Part shown: piece by piece, positions 14,048 to 21,283 of the stretch
Layout of the letters: the number at the start of each line of letters is the position of its first letter
How positions within the stretch are numbered: the stretch's first letter is position 1
Assembly: GCA_012522285.1 (NCBI GenBank)
Contig: JAAYKS010000425.1
Coordinates: forward strand, 1 to 23,072
DNA from: Clostridiaceae bacterium
Lineage (GTDB): Bacteria > Bacillota > Clostridia > Saccharofermentanales > UBA5734
Direction: 5' to 3'
Length of the DNA: 23,072 nt
Notes under the pieces: model-generated
The model's input: only the letters and a program-made list of their open reading frames with translations
Database searches by the model: none
Told to the model about the DNA's origin: nothing
Program-made: the position numbers and the translations under genes

Positions 14048-14824
14048 ATGGCAGTTATCAGTATGAAACAGCTTCTCGAAGCGGGTGTCCATTTCGGACA
14101 CCAGACGCGCCGGTGGAACCCGAAAATGGCGGAGTACATCTACACCGAGCGCAACGGCATCTACATCATCGATCTCCAAAAGACCGTCCGTAAAGTCGAA
14201 GAAGCGTACAACTTTGTGCGCCAGATCGCAATGAACGGCGGGACCGTTCTGTTTGTCGGCACCAAAAAGCAGGCACAGGATTCGATCCGCGAAGAAGCCG
14301 AACGCTGCGGCATGTACTTCATCAACAACCGGTGGCTGGGCGGCACGCTTACCAACTACACCACGATCCGTCGCCGCATCAACCGGCTGGAAGAACTGAA
14401 CGCGATGGAAAAGGATGGACGTTTCGATGTCCTGCCTAAGAAAGAAGTCGCGAAGCTGCGCAACGAAATGGAAAAACTGGAAAAGAATCTGGGCGGAATC
14501 CGCACCATGAACGGCAAACCGTCCTGCATCTTCATCGTCGATACCAAGAAAGAACACATTGCGGTGCAGGAAGCGCGCAGACTCGGGATTCCCATCATTG
14601 CCATCGTCGATACCAACTGCGATCCAGAAGAAGCGGATTATCCGATTCCCGGCAACGATGACGCCATCCGTGCCGTCAAACTGATGGCAGGAAAACTCGC
14701 GGATGCGGTGCTGGAGGGACGTCAGGGCGAGCAGCTCGATATCGCGTCCGAGCAGCAGAACGCAGCCGACGAACAGGCGAAAATCGAAGAAGACACCACC
14801 GACGAGGTAGAGGCCGGCGCCTAA
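14048..14824 (+). CDS. rpsB: 30S ribosomal protein S2
   Basis: Small-subunit ribosomal protein needed for late 30S assembly and for S1 attachment. It is readily recognised from MKQLLEAGVHFGHQTRRWNPKM at residues 6-27, YIYTERNGIYIIDLQKT, GGTVLFVGTKKQAQ, NNRWLGGTLTNY and IPIIAIVDTNCDPEEADYPIPGNDDAIRAVKL. The 258-residue length is normal; the last 30 residues are an acidic, variable tail. ATG 14048 has a perfect AGGAGG six bases upstream; the longer frame from GTG 14000 has no family similarity. tsf follows after 48 bases, the usual pairing. The leader is structured (see separate entries). Confidence 0.98.
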   Translation: MAVISMKQLLEAGVHFGHQTRRWNPKMAEYIYTERNGIYIIDLQKTVRKVEEAYNFVRQIAMNGGTVLFVGTKKQAQDSIREEAERCGMYFINNRWLGGTLTNYTTIRRRINRLEELNAMEKDGRFDVLPKKEVAKLRNEMEKLEKNLGGIRTMNGKPSCIFIVDTKKEHIAVQEARRLGIPIIAIVDTNCDPEEADYPIPGNDDAIRAVKLMAGKLADAVLEGRQGEQLDIASEQQNAADEQAKIEEDTTDEVEAGA

Positions 14825-14872
14825 AGCCCCCCTGACCGTCGTGTGTACAGCCAATGATTGGGAGGACAATCC

Positions 14873-15523
14873 ATGGAAATCAGTATTGAGAAAATCAAAG
14901 AGCTCCGCGAAAAAGTCGGATCCGGTATGATGGACTGCAAAAAAGCCCTGGTTGAGAACAACGGGGACATGGACAAGGCCATCGCATGGTTGCGTGAAAA
15001 AGGCATTGCATCCGCAGCCAAAAAATCTTCGCGCATTGCCGCGGAGGGGATCGTTGACTCCTATATTCATGCGAACGGCCGTATCGGCGTTTTGATCGAA
15101 GTCAACATCGAAACCGATTTTGCCGCGAAAAACGAAGAGTTCCGCGCGTTCGTCAAGGACATTTGCCTACAGGTTGCGGCGATGAATCCCCGTTGGGTCT
15201 CCAAAGAGGATGTCCCTGCCGAGGAAATCGAGAAGGAAAAAGAGATTCTGCGCAACAAAGCGCTCAACGACGGCAAACCCGAGAAAATCGTGGACCGTAT
15301 CGTCGAAGGCAGCATCGCCAAGTTCTATTCCGAGAACTGTCTGCTGGAGCAATCCTTTGTCAAGGACGACTCCCTGACGATTAGCTCGATGCTGACGACT
15401 TTGATCGCCAAGATCGGCGAGAAGATCTCCATCCGCCGCTTTACTCGATACGAGATGGGGGAAGGTCTTCAGAAGAGGGAAGACGATTTCGCCGCTGAGG
15501 TTATGCAGCAAGCCGGCATGTGA
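14873..15523 (+). CDS. tsf: Elongation factor Ts
   Basis: Nucleotide-exchange factor that releases GDP from EF-Tu. The N-terminal UBA-like part (IEKIKELREKVGSGMMDCKKAL, then DMDKAIAWLREKGIASAAKKSSR) and the EF-Tu-contact loop IETDFAAKNEEF are clear. The last motif is usually TDFVAKN, so Val to Ala here is a mild change. At 216 residues it is the short form without the long second core repeat found in E. coli. The start at 14873 follows GGAGG by seven bases. The gene is followed closely by a perfect hairpin terminator, which makes rpsB-tsf a unit. Confidence 0.97.
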   Translation: MEISIEKIKELREKVGSGMMDCKKALVENNGDMDKAIAWLREKGIASAAKKSSRIAAEGIVDSYIHANGRIGVLIEVNIETDFAAKNEEFRAFVKDICLQVAAMNPRWVSKEDVPAEEIEKEKEILRNKALNDGKPEKIVDRIVEGSIAKFYSENCLLEQSFVKDDSLTISSMLTTLIAKIGEKISIRRFTRYEMGEGLQKREDDFAAEVMQQAGM

Positions 15524-15529
15524 TCTACG

Positions 15530-15564
15530 GAAAGGACATCGCGAAAGCAGTGTCCTTTCTTTTT
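15530..15564 (+). terminator. Rho-independent terminator after tsf
   Basis: GAAAGGACA (15530-15538) and TGTCCTTTC (15551-15559) form a perfect 9-base-pair stem with a 12-base loop and run directly into TTTTT at 15560-15564. It lies seven bases after the tsf stop and only 38 bases before pyrH. No promoter is obvious in those 38 bases, so pyrH probably depends on read-through. Confidence 0.87.
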
Positions 15565-15601
15565 CTGTCAGAAGCATCCTACAGCCACGGAGGACGAGCA
15601 A

Positions 15602-16309
15602 ATGCCATCACCAGTCTACAAACGGATTCTGTTGAAAGTCAGCGGTGAATCGCTGTCCGGGAGCAAAGGGTTCGGCTTGGACAACCAGTTTCTGCATGAG
15701 ATCGGAACCGTTCTAAAAGAGCTGATCGATATGGGAGTGGAAGTGGCTGTCGTGGTGGGTGGAGGCAATTTCTTCCGCGGCCGCACCAGCGAAGGCATGG
15801 ACCGGGTGACGGCGGACCACATGGGAATGCTGGCCACCGCAATCAACGCGTTGGCTCTGTCCGACGCCCTCGAGCAAGCCGGTGCGGTCACCCGCGTGAT
15901 GTCCGCGATTGAAATGCGCCAGATGTGCGAACCCTATATCCGCAAACGCGCGATCCGCCATCTGGAAAAGGGACGCATCGTCATCTTCGCCTGCGGCACC
16001 GGCAATCCGTTCTTCTCGACGGACACCGCCGCGGCTCTTCGCGCGGCCGAAATCGAGGCGGATATCATGTTCAAGGCGACCAATGTCGACGGGGTGTACG
16101 ACAAGGATCCGCACAAAAACAGCGACGCCAAGAAATTTGCGTCGGTCACCCACGACCAGGTGCTCGGACTGAAGCTGGAAGTGATGGATGCGACCGCGGC
16201 CGCCTTGTGCCGCGACAACAAGCTTTCCATCGTGGTGTTCGATATCGGAGACACCGCAAACATCCTCAGACTGGCGGTCGGCGAACAGGTCGGCACTGTC
16301 GTGAGCTGA
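15602..16309 (+). CDS. pyrH: Uridylate kinase
   Basis: Bacterial UMP kinase of the amino acid kinase fold, converting UMP to UDP with ATP; hexameric and usually controlled by GTP and UTP. Visible motifs are YKRILLKVSGESL at the N-terminus, VAVVVGGGNFFRGR, DHMGMLATAINALAL, IFACGTGNPFFSTDTAAALRA and the ATNVDGVYDKDPHKN segment. The 235-residue length is typical. ATG 15602 has GGAGG eight bases upstream. It sits between hairpin terminators and before frr, as in most Bacillota. Confidence 0.97.
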   Translation: MPSPVYKRILLKVSGESLSGSKGFGLDNQFLHEIGTVLKELIDMGVEVAVVVGGGNFFRGRTSEGMDRVTADHMGMLATAINALALSDALEQAGAVTRVMSAIEMRQMCEPYIRKRAIRHLEKGRIVIFACGTGNPFFSTDTAAALRAAEIEADIMFKATNVDGVYDKDPHKNSDAKKFASVTHDQVLGLKLEVMDATAAALCRDNKLSIVVFDIGDTANILRLAVGEQVGTVVS

Positions 16310-16328
16310 TTTTCTGTCAAGCATTTCG

Positions 16329-16368
16329 AAGCGGGGGATGGCGATGGCCGTCCCCCGCTTATTTGATT
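16329..16368 (+). terminator. Hairpin terminator after pyrH
   Basis: AAGCGGGGGA (16329-16338) and TCCCCCGCTT (16351-16360) form a perfect 10-base-pair stem with a 12-base loop, followed by a short T-rich run (ATTTGATT). The tract is weak, so some read-through to frr is likely. It partly overlaps the frr promoter. Confidence 0.7.
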
Positions 16369-16391
16369 GCCCGGTCCGATTTCGTTATAAT
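16363..16391 (+). promoter_or_regulatory. Sigma-A-type promoter for frr
   Basis: TTGATT at 16363-16368 (four of six), a 17-base spacer and a perfect TATAAT at 16386-16391. Predicted transcription start is near 16398, leaving about 24 bases to the frr start codon. Confidence 0.72.
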
Positions 16392-16421
16392 CCTTGTGAA
16401 TCCCAATCGGAGGTGCCTTGT

Positions 16422-16988
16422 ATGCAAATTTTGGGTCCTGAGTCCTATCAGCCGTATGAAGAGCGGATGCAAAAGACCATCCAATCTCTTCACGAGAACC
16501 TGAATGCCATCCGGGCCGGACGTGCGAATCCCCATGTGCTGGATCGGATCACGATCGAATATTATGGTGTGAAAACGCCGCTCTCCCAGGTTGCAAACAT
16601 CCAGGTGCCGGAGTCGCGTATGATCAACATCACCCCGTGGGACCCAACCACACTCAAGCTGATTGAACGTGCGATTCAAGCGTCCGAGCTGGGGATCAAT
16701 CCGAACAACGACGGCAAGATGATCCGCCTCATGTTTCCCGCTTTGACCGAGGATCGGCGGCGCGATCTGGTCAAGCAAGTCGCCAGGTACGGCGAAGAAG
16801 CCAAGGTTGCGATCCGCAACATCCGCAGGGACGGGATCGACAAATTCCGCGGGCTTCTCAAAAATAAGGAACTGACCGAAGACAGCATGGCTGAATTCGA
16901 GACGGAGATCCAAACCCTGACCGATTTCCATATCGCGGAGATCGAGCGGGTCATAGCGGAAAAAGACAAAGACCTGATGGAGATCTAG
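16422..16988 (+). CDS. frr: Ribosome recycling factor
   Basis: Splits the post-termination ribosome together with EF-G. The family is evident from LHENLNAIRAGRANPHVLDRI near the N-terminus, YYGVKTPLSQVANIQVPESR, INPNNDGKMIRLMFPALTEDRR and VAIRNIRRDGID. The length is 188 residues, close to the usual 185. ATG 16422 is chosen since GGAGGTG ends seven bases upstream; the longer frame beginning at 16338 includes the promoter and terminator region and has no family similarity. A GC-rich hairpin follows. Confidence 0.97.
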   Translation: MQILGPESYQPYEERMQKTIQSLHENLNAIRAGRANPHVLDRITIEYYGVKTPLSQVANIQVPESRMINITPWDPTTLKLIERAIQASELGINPNNDGKMIRLMFPALTEDRRRDLVKQVARYGEEAKVAIRNIRRDGIDKFRGLLKNKELTEDSMAEFETEIQTLTDFHIAEIERVIAEKDKDLMEI

Positions 16989-17018
16989 ACAGCGTACGTT
17001 CGCAACACGCGCATGGGA

Positions 17019-17047
17019 CATGCCGGGCAGTACGGCCCGGCATGTTT
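17019..17047 (+). terminator. Probable weak terminator between frr and uppS
   Basis: Left arm 17019-17029 pairs with right arm 17036-17045 over a 6-base loop, ten pairs with one bulged C at 17024, followed by TTTATG. The T-run is short, so it may attenuate rather than stop transcription into uppS; no separate promoter for uppS is visible. Confidence 0.5.
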
Positions 17048-17049
17048 AT

Positions 17050-17097
17050 GGGGAGCCGCATTGTATTAAGGCTCCCTAGCCATCGAAAGGAGCCGTT
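17050..17097 (+). promoter_or_regulatory. uppS leader with two mutually exclusive hairpins around the ribosome binding site
   Basis: Three segments can pair in two ways. Segment A GGGAGCC (17051-17057) pairs with B GGCTCCC (17070-17076) over a 12-base loop. Segment B GGCTCC (17070-17075) can instead pair with C GGAGCC (17089-17094) over 13 bases. C contains the uppS Shine-Dalgarno sequence AAAGGAG (17086-17092). The A-B fold leaves the site free and the B-C fold hides it. No effector-binding aptamer is recognisable. Confidence 0.45.
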
Positions 17098-17865
17098 ATG
17101 TGGTTGTTCCGGTCTCGCCGCTCCACACGGCGGACAACAGAGGACTCCTCGGAAGATGTGAAAATACCCTCCCATCTTGCGGTCTTCATGGATGGAAACG
17201 GCAGGTGGGCCGCCAAACGCGGATTGCCGCGCTCTGCAGGACATCGGGTCGGTGCGGAGAAGCTGGAGGATTTGTGCTCCTGGTGCGGTGAGTTGGGCGT
17301 CCAATATTTGACGGTCTACGCGGTTTCCACCGAAAACTGGTCCCGCCCTGAAGAGGAAGTCCATGCGTTGATGGAACTGTTTGTCGAGTTCTTCGAACGG
17401 TTTGATCCCGCCTTGGAAAGAGAAGGGATCCGTGTCCGGTTTGCAGGCGATATCGCAGCGTTGCCCGAGCGGATTCGGACCGTGGTGCGTCGGGCAGAAA
17501 CCAACTCTCTCCACCGTTCCCGCATGCAACTGATCATTGCGATGAATTACGGCGGCCGGAGGGAAATCGCACAGGCTGTCCGGGACATTGCGCGGCAGGT
17601 TGCGGACGGAACGATTCTCCCGGATGAAGTGGACGAGTCAACCGTCGCCTCACACCTCTATCTTCCGGATGTACCGGATCCGGATTTGGTGATTCGTCCG
17701 AGCGGCGAGCTCCGTTTGTCCAATTTTCTCTTGTGGGAGTCCGCTTACTCCGAATTGTGGTTTGACCATGTTTTGTGGCCCGATTTTTCACGGGAGGATC
17801 TGATGCGTGCGTTCCGGTCGTTTTCCTCCCGAAAACGACGCTTTGGGAAAGTGGAGACACCATGA
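17098..17865 (+). CDS. uppS: Undecaprenyl diphosphate synthase (cis-prenyltransferase)
   Basis: Adds IPP units in cis to farnesyl diphosphate to make the undecaprenyl carrier used for peptidoglycan and other envelope polymers. Motifs are in order: HLAVFMDGNGRWAAKRG with catalytic D32, RSAGHRVGAEKL, YAVSTENWSRP, IIAMNYGGRREI, and VIRPSGELRLSNFLLWES near the end. The usual last motif is R-T-(S/G)-G-E and LLWQ, so Pro and Glu here are substitutions next to the IPP-binding arginines. A 22-residue basic, Ser/Thr-rich N-terminal extension precedes the core. Total length is 255. The ATG at 17098 lies five bases after AAAGGAG. Its stop overlaps the cdsA start. The leader may control translation. Confidence 0.95.
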   Translation: MWLFRSRRSTRRTTEDSSEDVKIPSHLAVFMDGNGRWAAKRGLPRSAGHRVGAEKLEDLCSWCGELGVQYLTVYAVSTENWSRPEEEVHALMELFVEFFERFDPALEREGIRVRFAGDIAALPERIRTVVRRAETNSLHRSRMQLIIAMNYGGRREIAQAVRDIARQVADGTILPDEVDESTVASHLYLPDVPDPDLVIRPSGELRLSNFLLWESAYSELWFDHVLWPDFSREDLMRAFRSFSSRKRRFGKVETP

Positions 17866-18734
17866 AAGAGCGAATATTGACCGGCATTGTCTTTTCAATC
17901 GTCATCGCCGGATTTATCGTCCCCGGTTTTTGGACCCCCGTCGTGCCCGCGCTTCTTTTTGCATCGGTACTGGTTCTGGGATCGGCGGAGATACACAAGG
18001 CGCTGGCTGCAAAACACCCTGAAACCGGTTCGCCGACAGGTTTGATGGTGGGGGCATTGGCCGGACTGGCAGTCATTCCGATTGCAATCTGGCTGGCGGC
18101 TCCATCTTTGGCCCCGGTGTCGTCGCTGGTCGCTTTGGCGGCTGCCGGATTTGTACTGGCGGTGGTGGCGGCGGCGTCCGTATTGGTCGCTGTCTTGGCT
18201 CACGGAGTCGAACGCGTAGGTTCTGCCGGCGCGGCGGCTGCCGGCATGATCTATGTCGCGTGGCCGATGTACTGTGCGGTCGCGATGCTGTTCGCCTATG
18301 ACAACGCCATATTCTGGGTGATTCCGGCGTTGTTGGCACCGTGGATCACCGATGTGACGGCCTATTTTACCGGCTCCCTGATCGGACGACACAAAATCGT
18401 GCCGGCGATCAGTCCCAAAAAGACCTGGGAAGGGTGCCTGGGGGGATTGGTCGGATGTATGGCTGCGATGCCAGTTTGGTTTCTCTTTGCTTTTCCTCGC
18501 CAGCAGGACATTCCTGCCGGCAGGATCGTGTTGTTCGCGCTGCTGCTAGGCCTGGCCGCCAGCATCTGTGCGCAGGTCGGTGACTGGTTTGCCTCCGCGA
18601 TCAAGCGTTGGGCCGGGATCAAAGACTTTGGCAATCTTTTTCCCGGACACGGCGGAGTACTGGACCGATTTGACAGTGTGCTGTTCACCATGCCGGTCTT
18701 TTTTGCCGCGGCCATTTTGTTTGAAGCGATTTGA
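17862..18734 (+). CDS. cdsA: Phosphatidate cytidylyltransferase (CDP-diacylglycerol synthase)
   Basis: Integral membrane enzyme that makes CDP-diacylglycerol from phosphatidate and CTP, the precursor of bacterial phospholipids. The protein of 290 residues is mostly hydrophobic with about seven or eight membrane segments. The C-terminal family signature is complete: SAIKRWAGIKDFGNLFPGHG, then GVLDRFDS. ISPKKTWEG precedes it, as expected. ATG 17862 forms an ATGA overlap with the uppS stop, with GGAG five bases upstream, so translation is probably coupled. The following gene starts 35 bases after the stop. Confidence 0.95.
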   Translation: MKERILTGIVFSIVIAGFIVPGFWTPVVPALLFASVLVLGSAEIHKALAAKHPETGSPTGLMVGALAGLAVIPIAIWLAAPSLAPVSSLVALAAAGFVLAVVAAASVLVAVLAHGVERVGSAGAAAAGMIYVAWPMYCAVAMLFAYDNAIFWVIPALLAPWITDVTAYFTGSLIGRHKIVPAISPKKTWEGCLGGLVGCMAAMPVWFLFAFPRQQDIPAGRIVLFALLLGLAASICAQVGDWFASAIKRWAGIKDFGNLFPGHGGVLDRFDSVLFTMPVFFAAAILFEAI

Positions 18735-18769
18735 CAGACCGGGGATTGCGAACCCGGGTGGGGGATGAC

Positions 18770-19951
18770 ATGAATCGTACCATCGCTGTGCTGGGATCCA
18801 CCGGATCCATCGGCACACAGACATTGGAGATCGCCGCGTCGCTGGGGATTCGGGTCGCGGGTCTGTCCGCTGGGCGGAACGCGTCGCTGTTGGCCGCCCA
18901 GATCGCCCGGTTCCGTCCCAGGATCGTCAGCGTCGCGGACGCGGCGGTAGCCCGGACGTTGCGTCACGCGCTGGAGGGGCTGCCCGCGGGACCGTATCGT
19001 GAGCCGCTTGAGATCTTGTGCGGCGACGAGGGCAACCGGGCCGTCGCGGAGTTGCCGGAAACCGATCTGGTGGTCGCGGCGATGGTGGGAATCGCAGGCC
19101 TTGGGCCTGTTCTGGCAGCGATCCGGGCGGGCAAGGACATCGCCCTCGCCAACAAGGAGACACTGGTGGCGGGCGGATCGATCGTCATACCGCTGAGCAG
19201 ACAGCACAAGGTCCAATTGCTGCCGGTCGACAGTGAGCACTCCGCCATATGGCAATGCCTGTGGGGCAACGACGGGAAAAAGATCCGACGGCTCTTGCTG
19301 ACCGCTTCCGGAGGACCGTTTCGCCACGCCTCGGCCGAAGAGCTCGAACGGGTGGATGTGGCGGCGGCTTTGGCGCATCCGACCTGGCGGATGGGCGGCA
19401 AAATCACCATTGACTCCGCGACGATGATGAACAAGGGGTTGGAGGTGATCGAGGCTTCCTGGTTGTTTGGCGTACCGGTCGATCGGGTCCAGGTCGTCGT
19501 GCATCCGCAAAGCATCGTTCATTCGATGGTCGAGTATACGGACCGGTCGGTGATCGCTCAGCTGGGGTTTCCGGATATGCGGTTGCCGATCCATATTGCT
19601 TTGACCTGGCCGGAGCGCACCGAAGGGATCTGTGACGCATTTGATCCGTTCGACCCCCGCGCCAATACATTGACGTTTGAACCCCCCGACAGCGCTCGGT
19701 TCCCCTGTTTGCGCCTGGCGTATGAGGCGGGACGAACGGGCGGCAGCATGCCCTGCGTGTTGAATTCGGCCAATGAAGAGGCTGTGGCGAGGTTTTTTGC
19801 GGGGACTGTCGGATTCACCGACATTGCCCGGATGGTGGAAGGGTGCATGGAGCGTCATGCGATAAATGGCATTGTACGGGATCCGGGGTTTGATGATATC
19901 ATGGAACTCGACCATTGGGCCCGGTCCTATGTGCGGGCTTTCGGGAGGTAA
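18770..19951 (+). CDS. dxr: 1-deoxy-D-xylulose 5-phosphate reductoisomerase
   Basis: Second enzyme of the MEP isoprenoid pathway, converting DXP to MEP with NADPH and a divalent metal; target of fosmidomycin. The nucleotide-binding GSTGSIGTQTLEI is near the N-terminus. Further motifs are ALANKETLVAGG, LPVDSEHSAIWQCL with the metal-binding Asp and Glu, TASGGPFR, HPTWRMGGKITIDSATMMNK and FPDMRLPIHIALTWPER. The length of 393 residues is normal. ATG 18770 gives the family N-terminus and follows GGGGGA at short spacing; an upstream in-frame TTG at 18731 overlaps the cdsA end and is rejected. rseP begins three bases after the stop. Confidence 0.97.
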   Translation: MNRTIAVLGSTGSIGTQTLEIAASLGIRVAGLSAGRNASLLAAQIARFRPRIVSVADAAVARTLRHALEGLPAGPYREPLEILCGDEGNRAVAELPETDLVVAAMVGIAGLGPVLAAIRAGKDIALANKETLVAGGSIVIPLSRQHKVQLLPVDSEHSAIWQCLWGNDGKKIRRLLLTASGGPFRHASAEELERVDVAAALAHPTWRMGGKITIDSATMMNKGLEVIEASWLFGVPVDRVQVVVHPQSIVHSMVEYTDRSVIAQLGFPDMRLPIHIALTWPERTEGICDAFDPFDPRANTLTFEPPDSARFPCLRLAYEAGRTGGSMPCVLNSANEEAVARFFAGTVGFTDIARMVEGCMERHAINGIVRDPGFDDIMELDHWARSYVRAFGR

Positions 19952-19953
19952 GA

Positions 19954-21267
19954 ATGGGAATATTGGCAGGGATTCTGCTACTGAGCGTCATCATGATCCT
20001 ACACGAGATCGGTCACTTTGCGACCGGCCGCAAATTGGGATTTAAAGTTGAAGAGTTCTCCCTATTCATGGGTCCGCGGCTGCTGTCGCGCGAAGTGAAC
20101 GGGATTCGATACAGCCTGAAACTCTTTCCGATCGGCGCTTCCTGCCGCTTTGCGGGGGAGGAAGGCGAGGAGGAGGAGGACCGGGAGGCCAAAGACCTCA
20201 CTGTCAACCGCGGCGCACGCTTTTTTGATCGTCCCCGGTGGGCCCGCGCGATTGTGCTGACCGCCGGTGCCGCGATGAATTATCTGTCCGGCGTGTTGGT
20301 TTTCTTTGTGTTGTTTGTGTGGTTCGGTTTCGCGACCAACACGGTTGGTCTGATCGGTACGGGCAGTCAGGCCGAAGCCGCGGGTCTCGGCGCAGGCGAC
20401 CGCATTGTGGCGGTGGATGGTGCCCGGGTGGGGACCCAATTGGACTTTGTGTCGCAGGTGATGTTCCTGCCTCCCGAGAAAACGGTCTCGCTGACCGTGG
20501 AGGGAGCCGGGACCGGCGAGCGTCGCGAGGTGGTGCTCACGCCGGTCAAGGCAAGCACATACCGACTGGGCGTGACGGTCGACCTCAGCGGCGAGCAGCC
20601 GGTCATCATGGAGGTGGATCCCGCTTCCAACAGCGGCAATCCGGTGTTGATCAAGGGCGATGTCCTCGTCTCAGTCAACGGCGTGTCGTATGAACAGACG
20701 GACGCGTTTGCGGCCGAGGTCGAGAGCAGTCAGGGGGCTGAAGTCACCGTACAGGTGGTCCGGGACGGCGTGGCTGCGGACATCCAGATGCGGCCGGTGC
20801 GGATGGAATACTACAATCCGCAGGGCATCCAATTTGAGGCGGGATCGGGCGTCGGACGATCCGCGGTGGAGGCATTCCGGTACTCCTGGTCCATCGTACG
20901 CTTCACGGTCAAAGGAATCTCCATGATGATCGCCGGACAGTTGTCCGCACGCGACAACCTGAGCGGCCCGATCGGCATCGTATCGATGATTGGCGACGTG
21001 GTGGAGACCGAACAACCCCTGGCAGACAAGGTGTACAGCCTGCTGTCCATGTTCGGGTTGATCTCGGTCAACCTCGCATTTATGAATTTGCTGCCGATCC
21101 CGCCGCTGGACGGCAACCATCTGCTGCTGACCGGCATCGAGGCCATCCGCGGCAAGCGGTTGTCGTCGCGGGTGCAGACCGCCATCAGCCTGGTGGGGTT
21201 TGCGCTGTTGATCGGACTGGCTGTGCTGGTCGTGGTCTTTGACGTCATGCGACTGACCGGGCGCTGA
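19954..21267 (+). CDS. rseP: Site-2 protease, RseP/RasP family
   Basis: Membrane zinc metalloprotease that cuts within membranes, commonly releasing sigma factors from anti-sigma factors and clearing signal-peptide remnants. The HEIGH zinc site is at residues 17-21 in the first membrane helix, and the third ligand lies in LPIPPLDGNH (D386) near the C-terminus. About four hydrophobic segments are visible. Between them are two PDZ-like segments, around residues 130-205 (AAGLGAGDRIVAVDG) and 210-295 (LIKGDVLVSVNG). An acidic stretch of mostly Glu and Asp occupies about residues 69-82 in the first loop. Length 437. GGAGG ends five bases before ATG 19954. It is located between dxr and ispG, its usual place. 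Confidence 0.95.
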   Translation: MGILAGILLLSVIMILHEIGHFATGRKLGFKVEEFSLFMGPRLLSREVNGIRYSLKLFPIGASCRFAGEEGEEEEDREAKDLTVNRGARFFDRPRWARAIVLTAGAAMNYLSGVLVFFVLFVWFGFATNTVGLIGTGSQAEAAGLGAGDRIVAVDGARVGTQLDFVSQVMFLPPEKTVSLTVEGAGTGERREVVLTPVKASTYRLGVTVDLSGEQPVIMEVDPASNSGNPVLIKGDVLVSVNGVSYEQTDAFAAEVESSQGAEVTVQVVRDGVAADIQMRPVRMEYYNPQGIQFEAGSGVGRSAVEAFRYSWSIVRFTVKGISMMIAGQLSARDNLSGPIGIVSMIGDVVETEQPLADKVYSLLSMFGLISVNLAFMNLLPIPPLDGNHLLLTGIEAIRGKRLSSRVQTAISLVGFALLIGLAVLVVVFDVMRLTGR

Positions 21268-21283
21268 TCGGATGGGAGAAACC

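Noticed and set aside
18362..19915. Antisense open frame of 517 codons opposite cdsA and dxr
   Set aside because: Both + strand genes carry full family signatures; the antisense frame is a compositional by-product.
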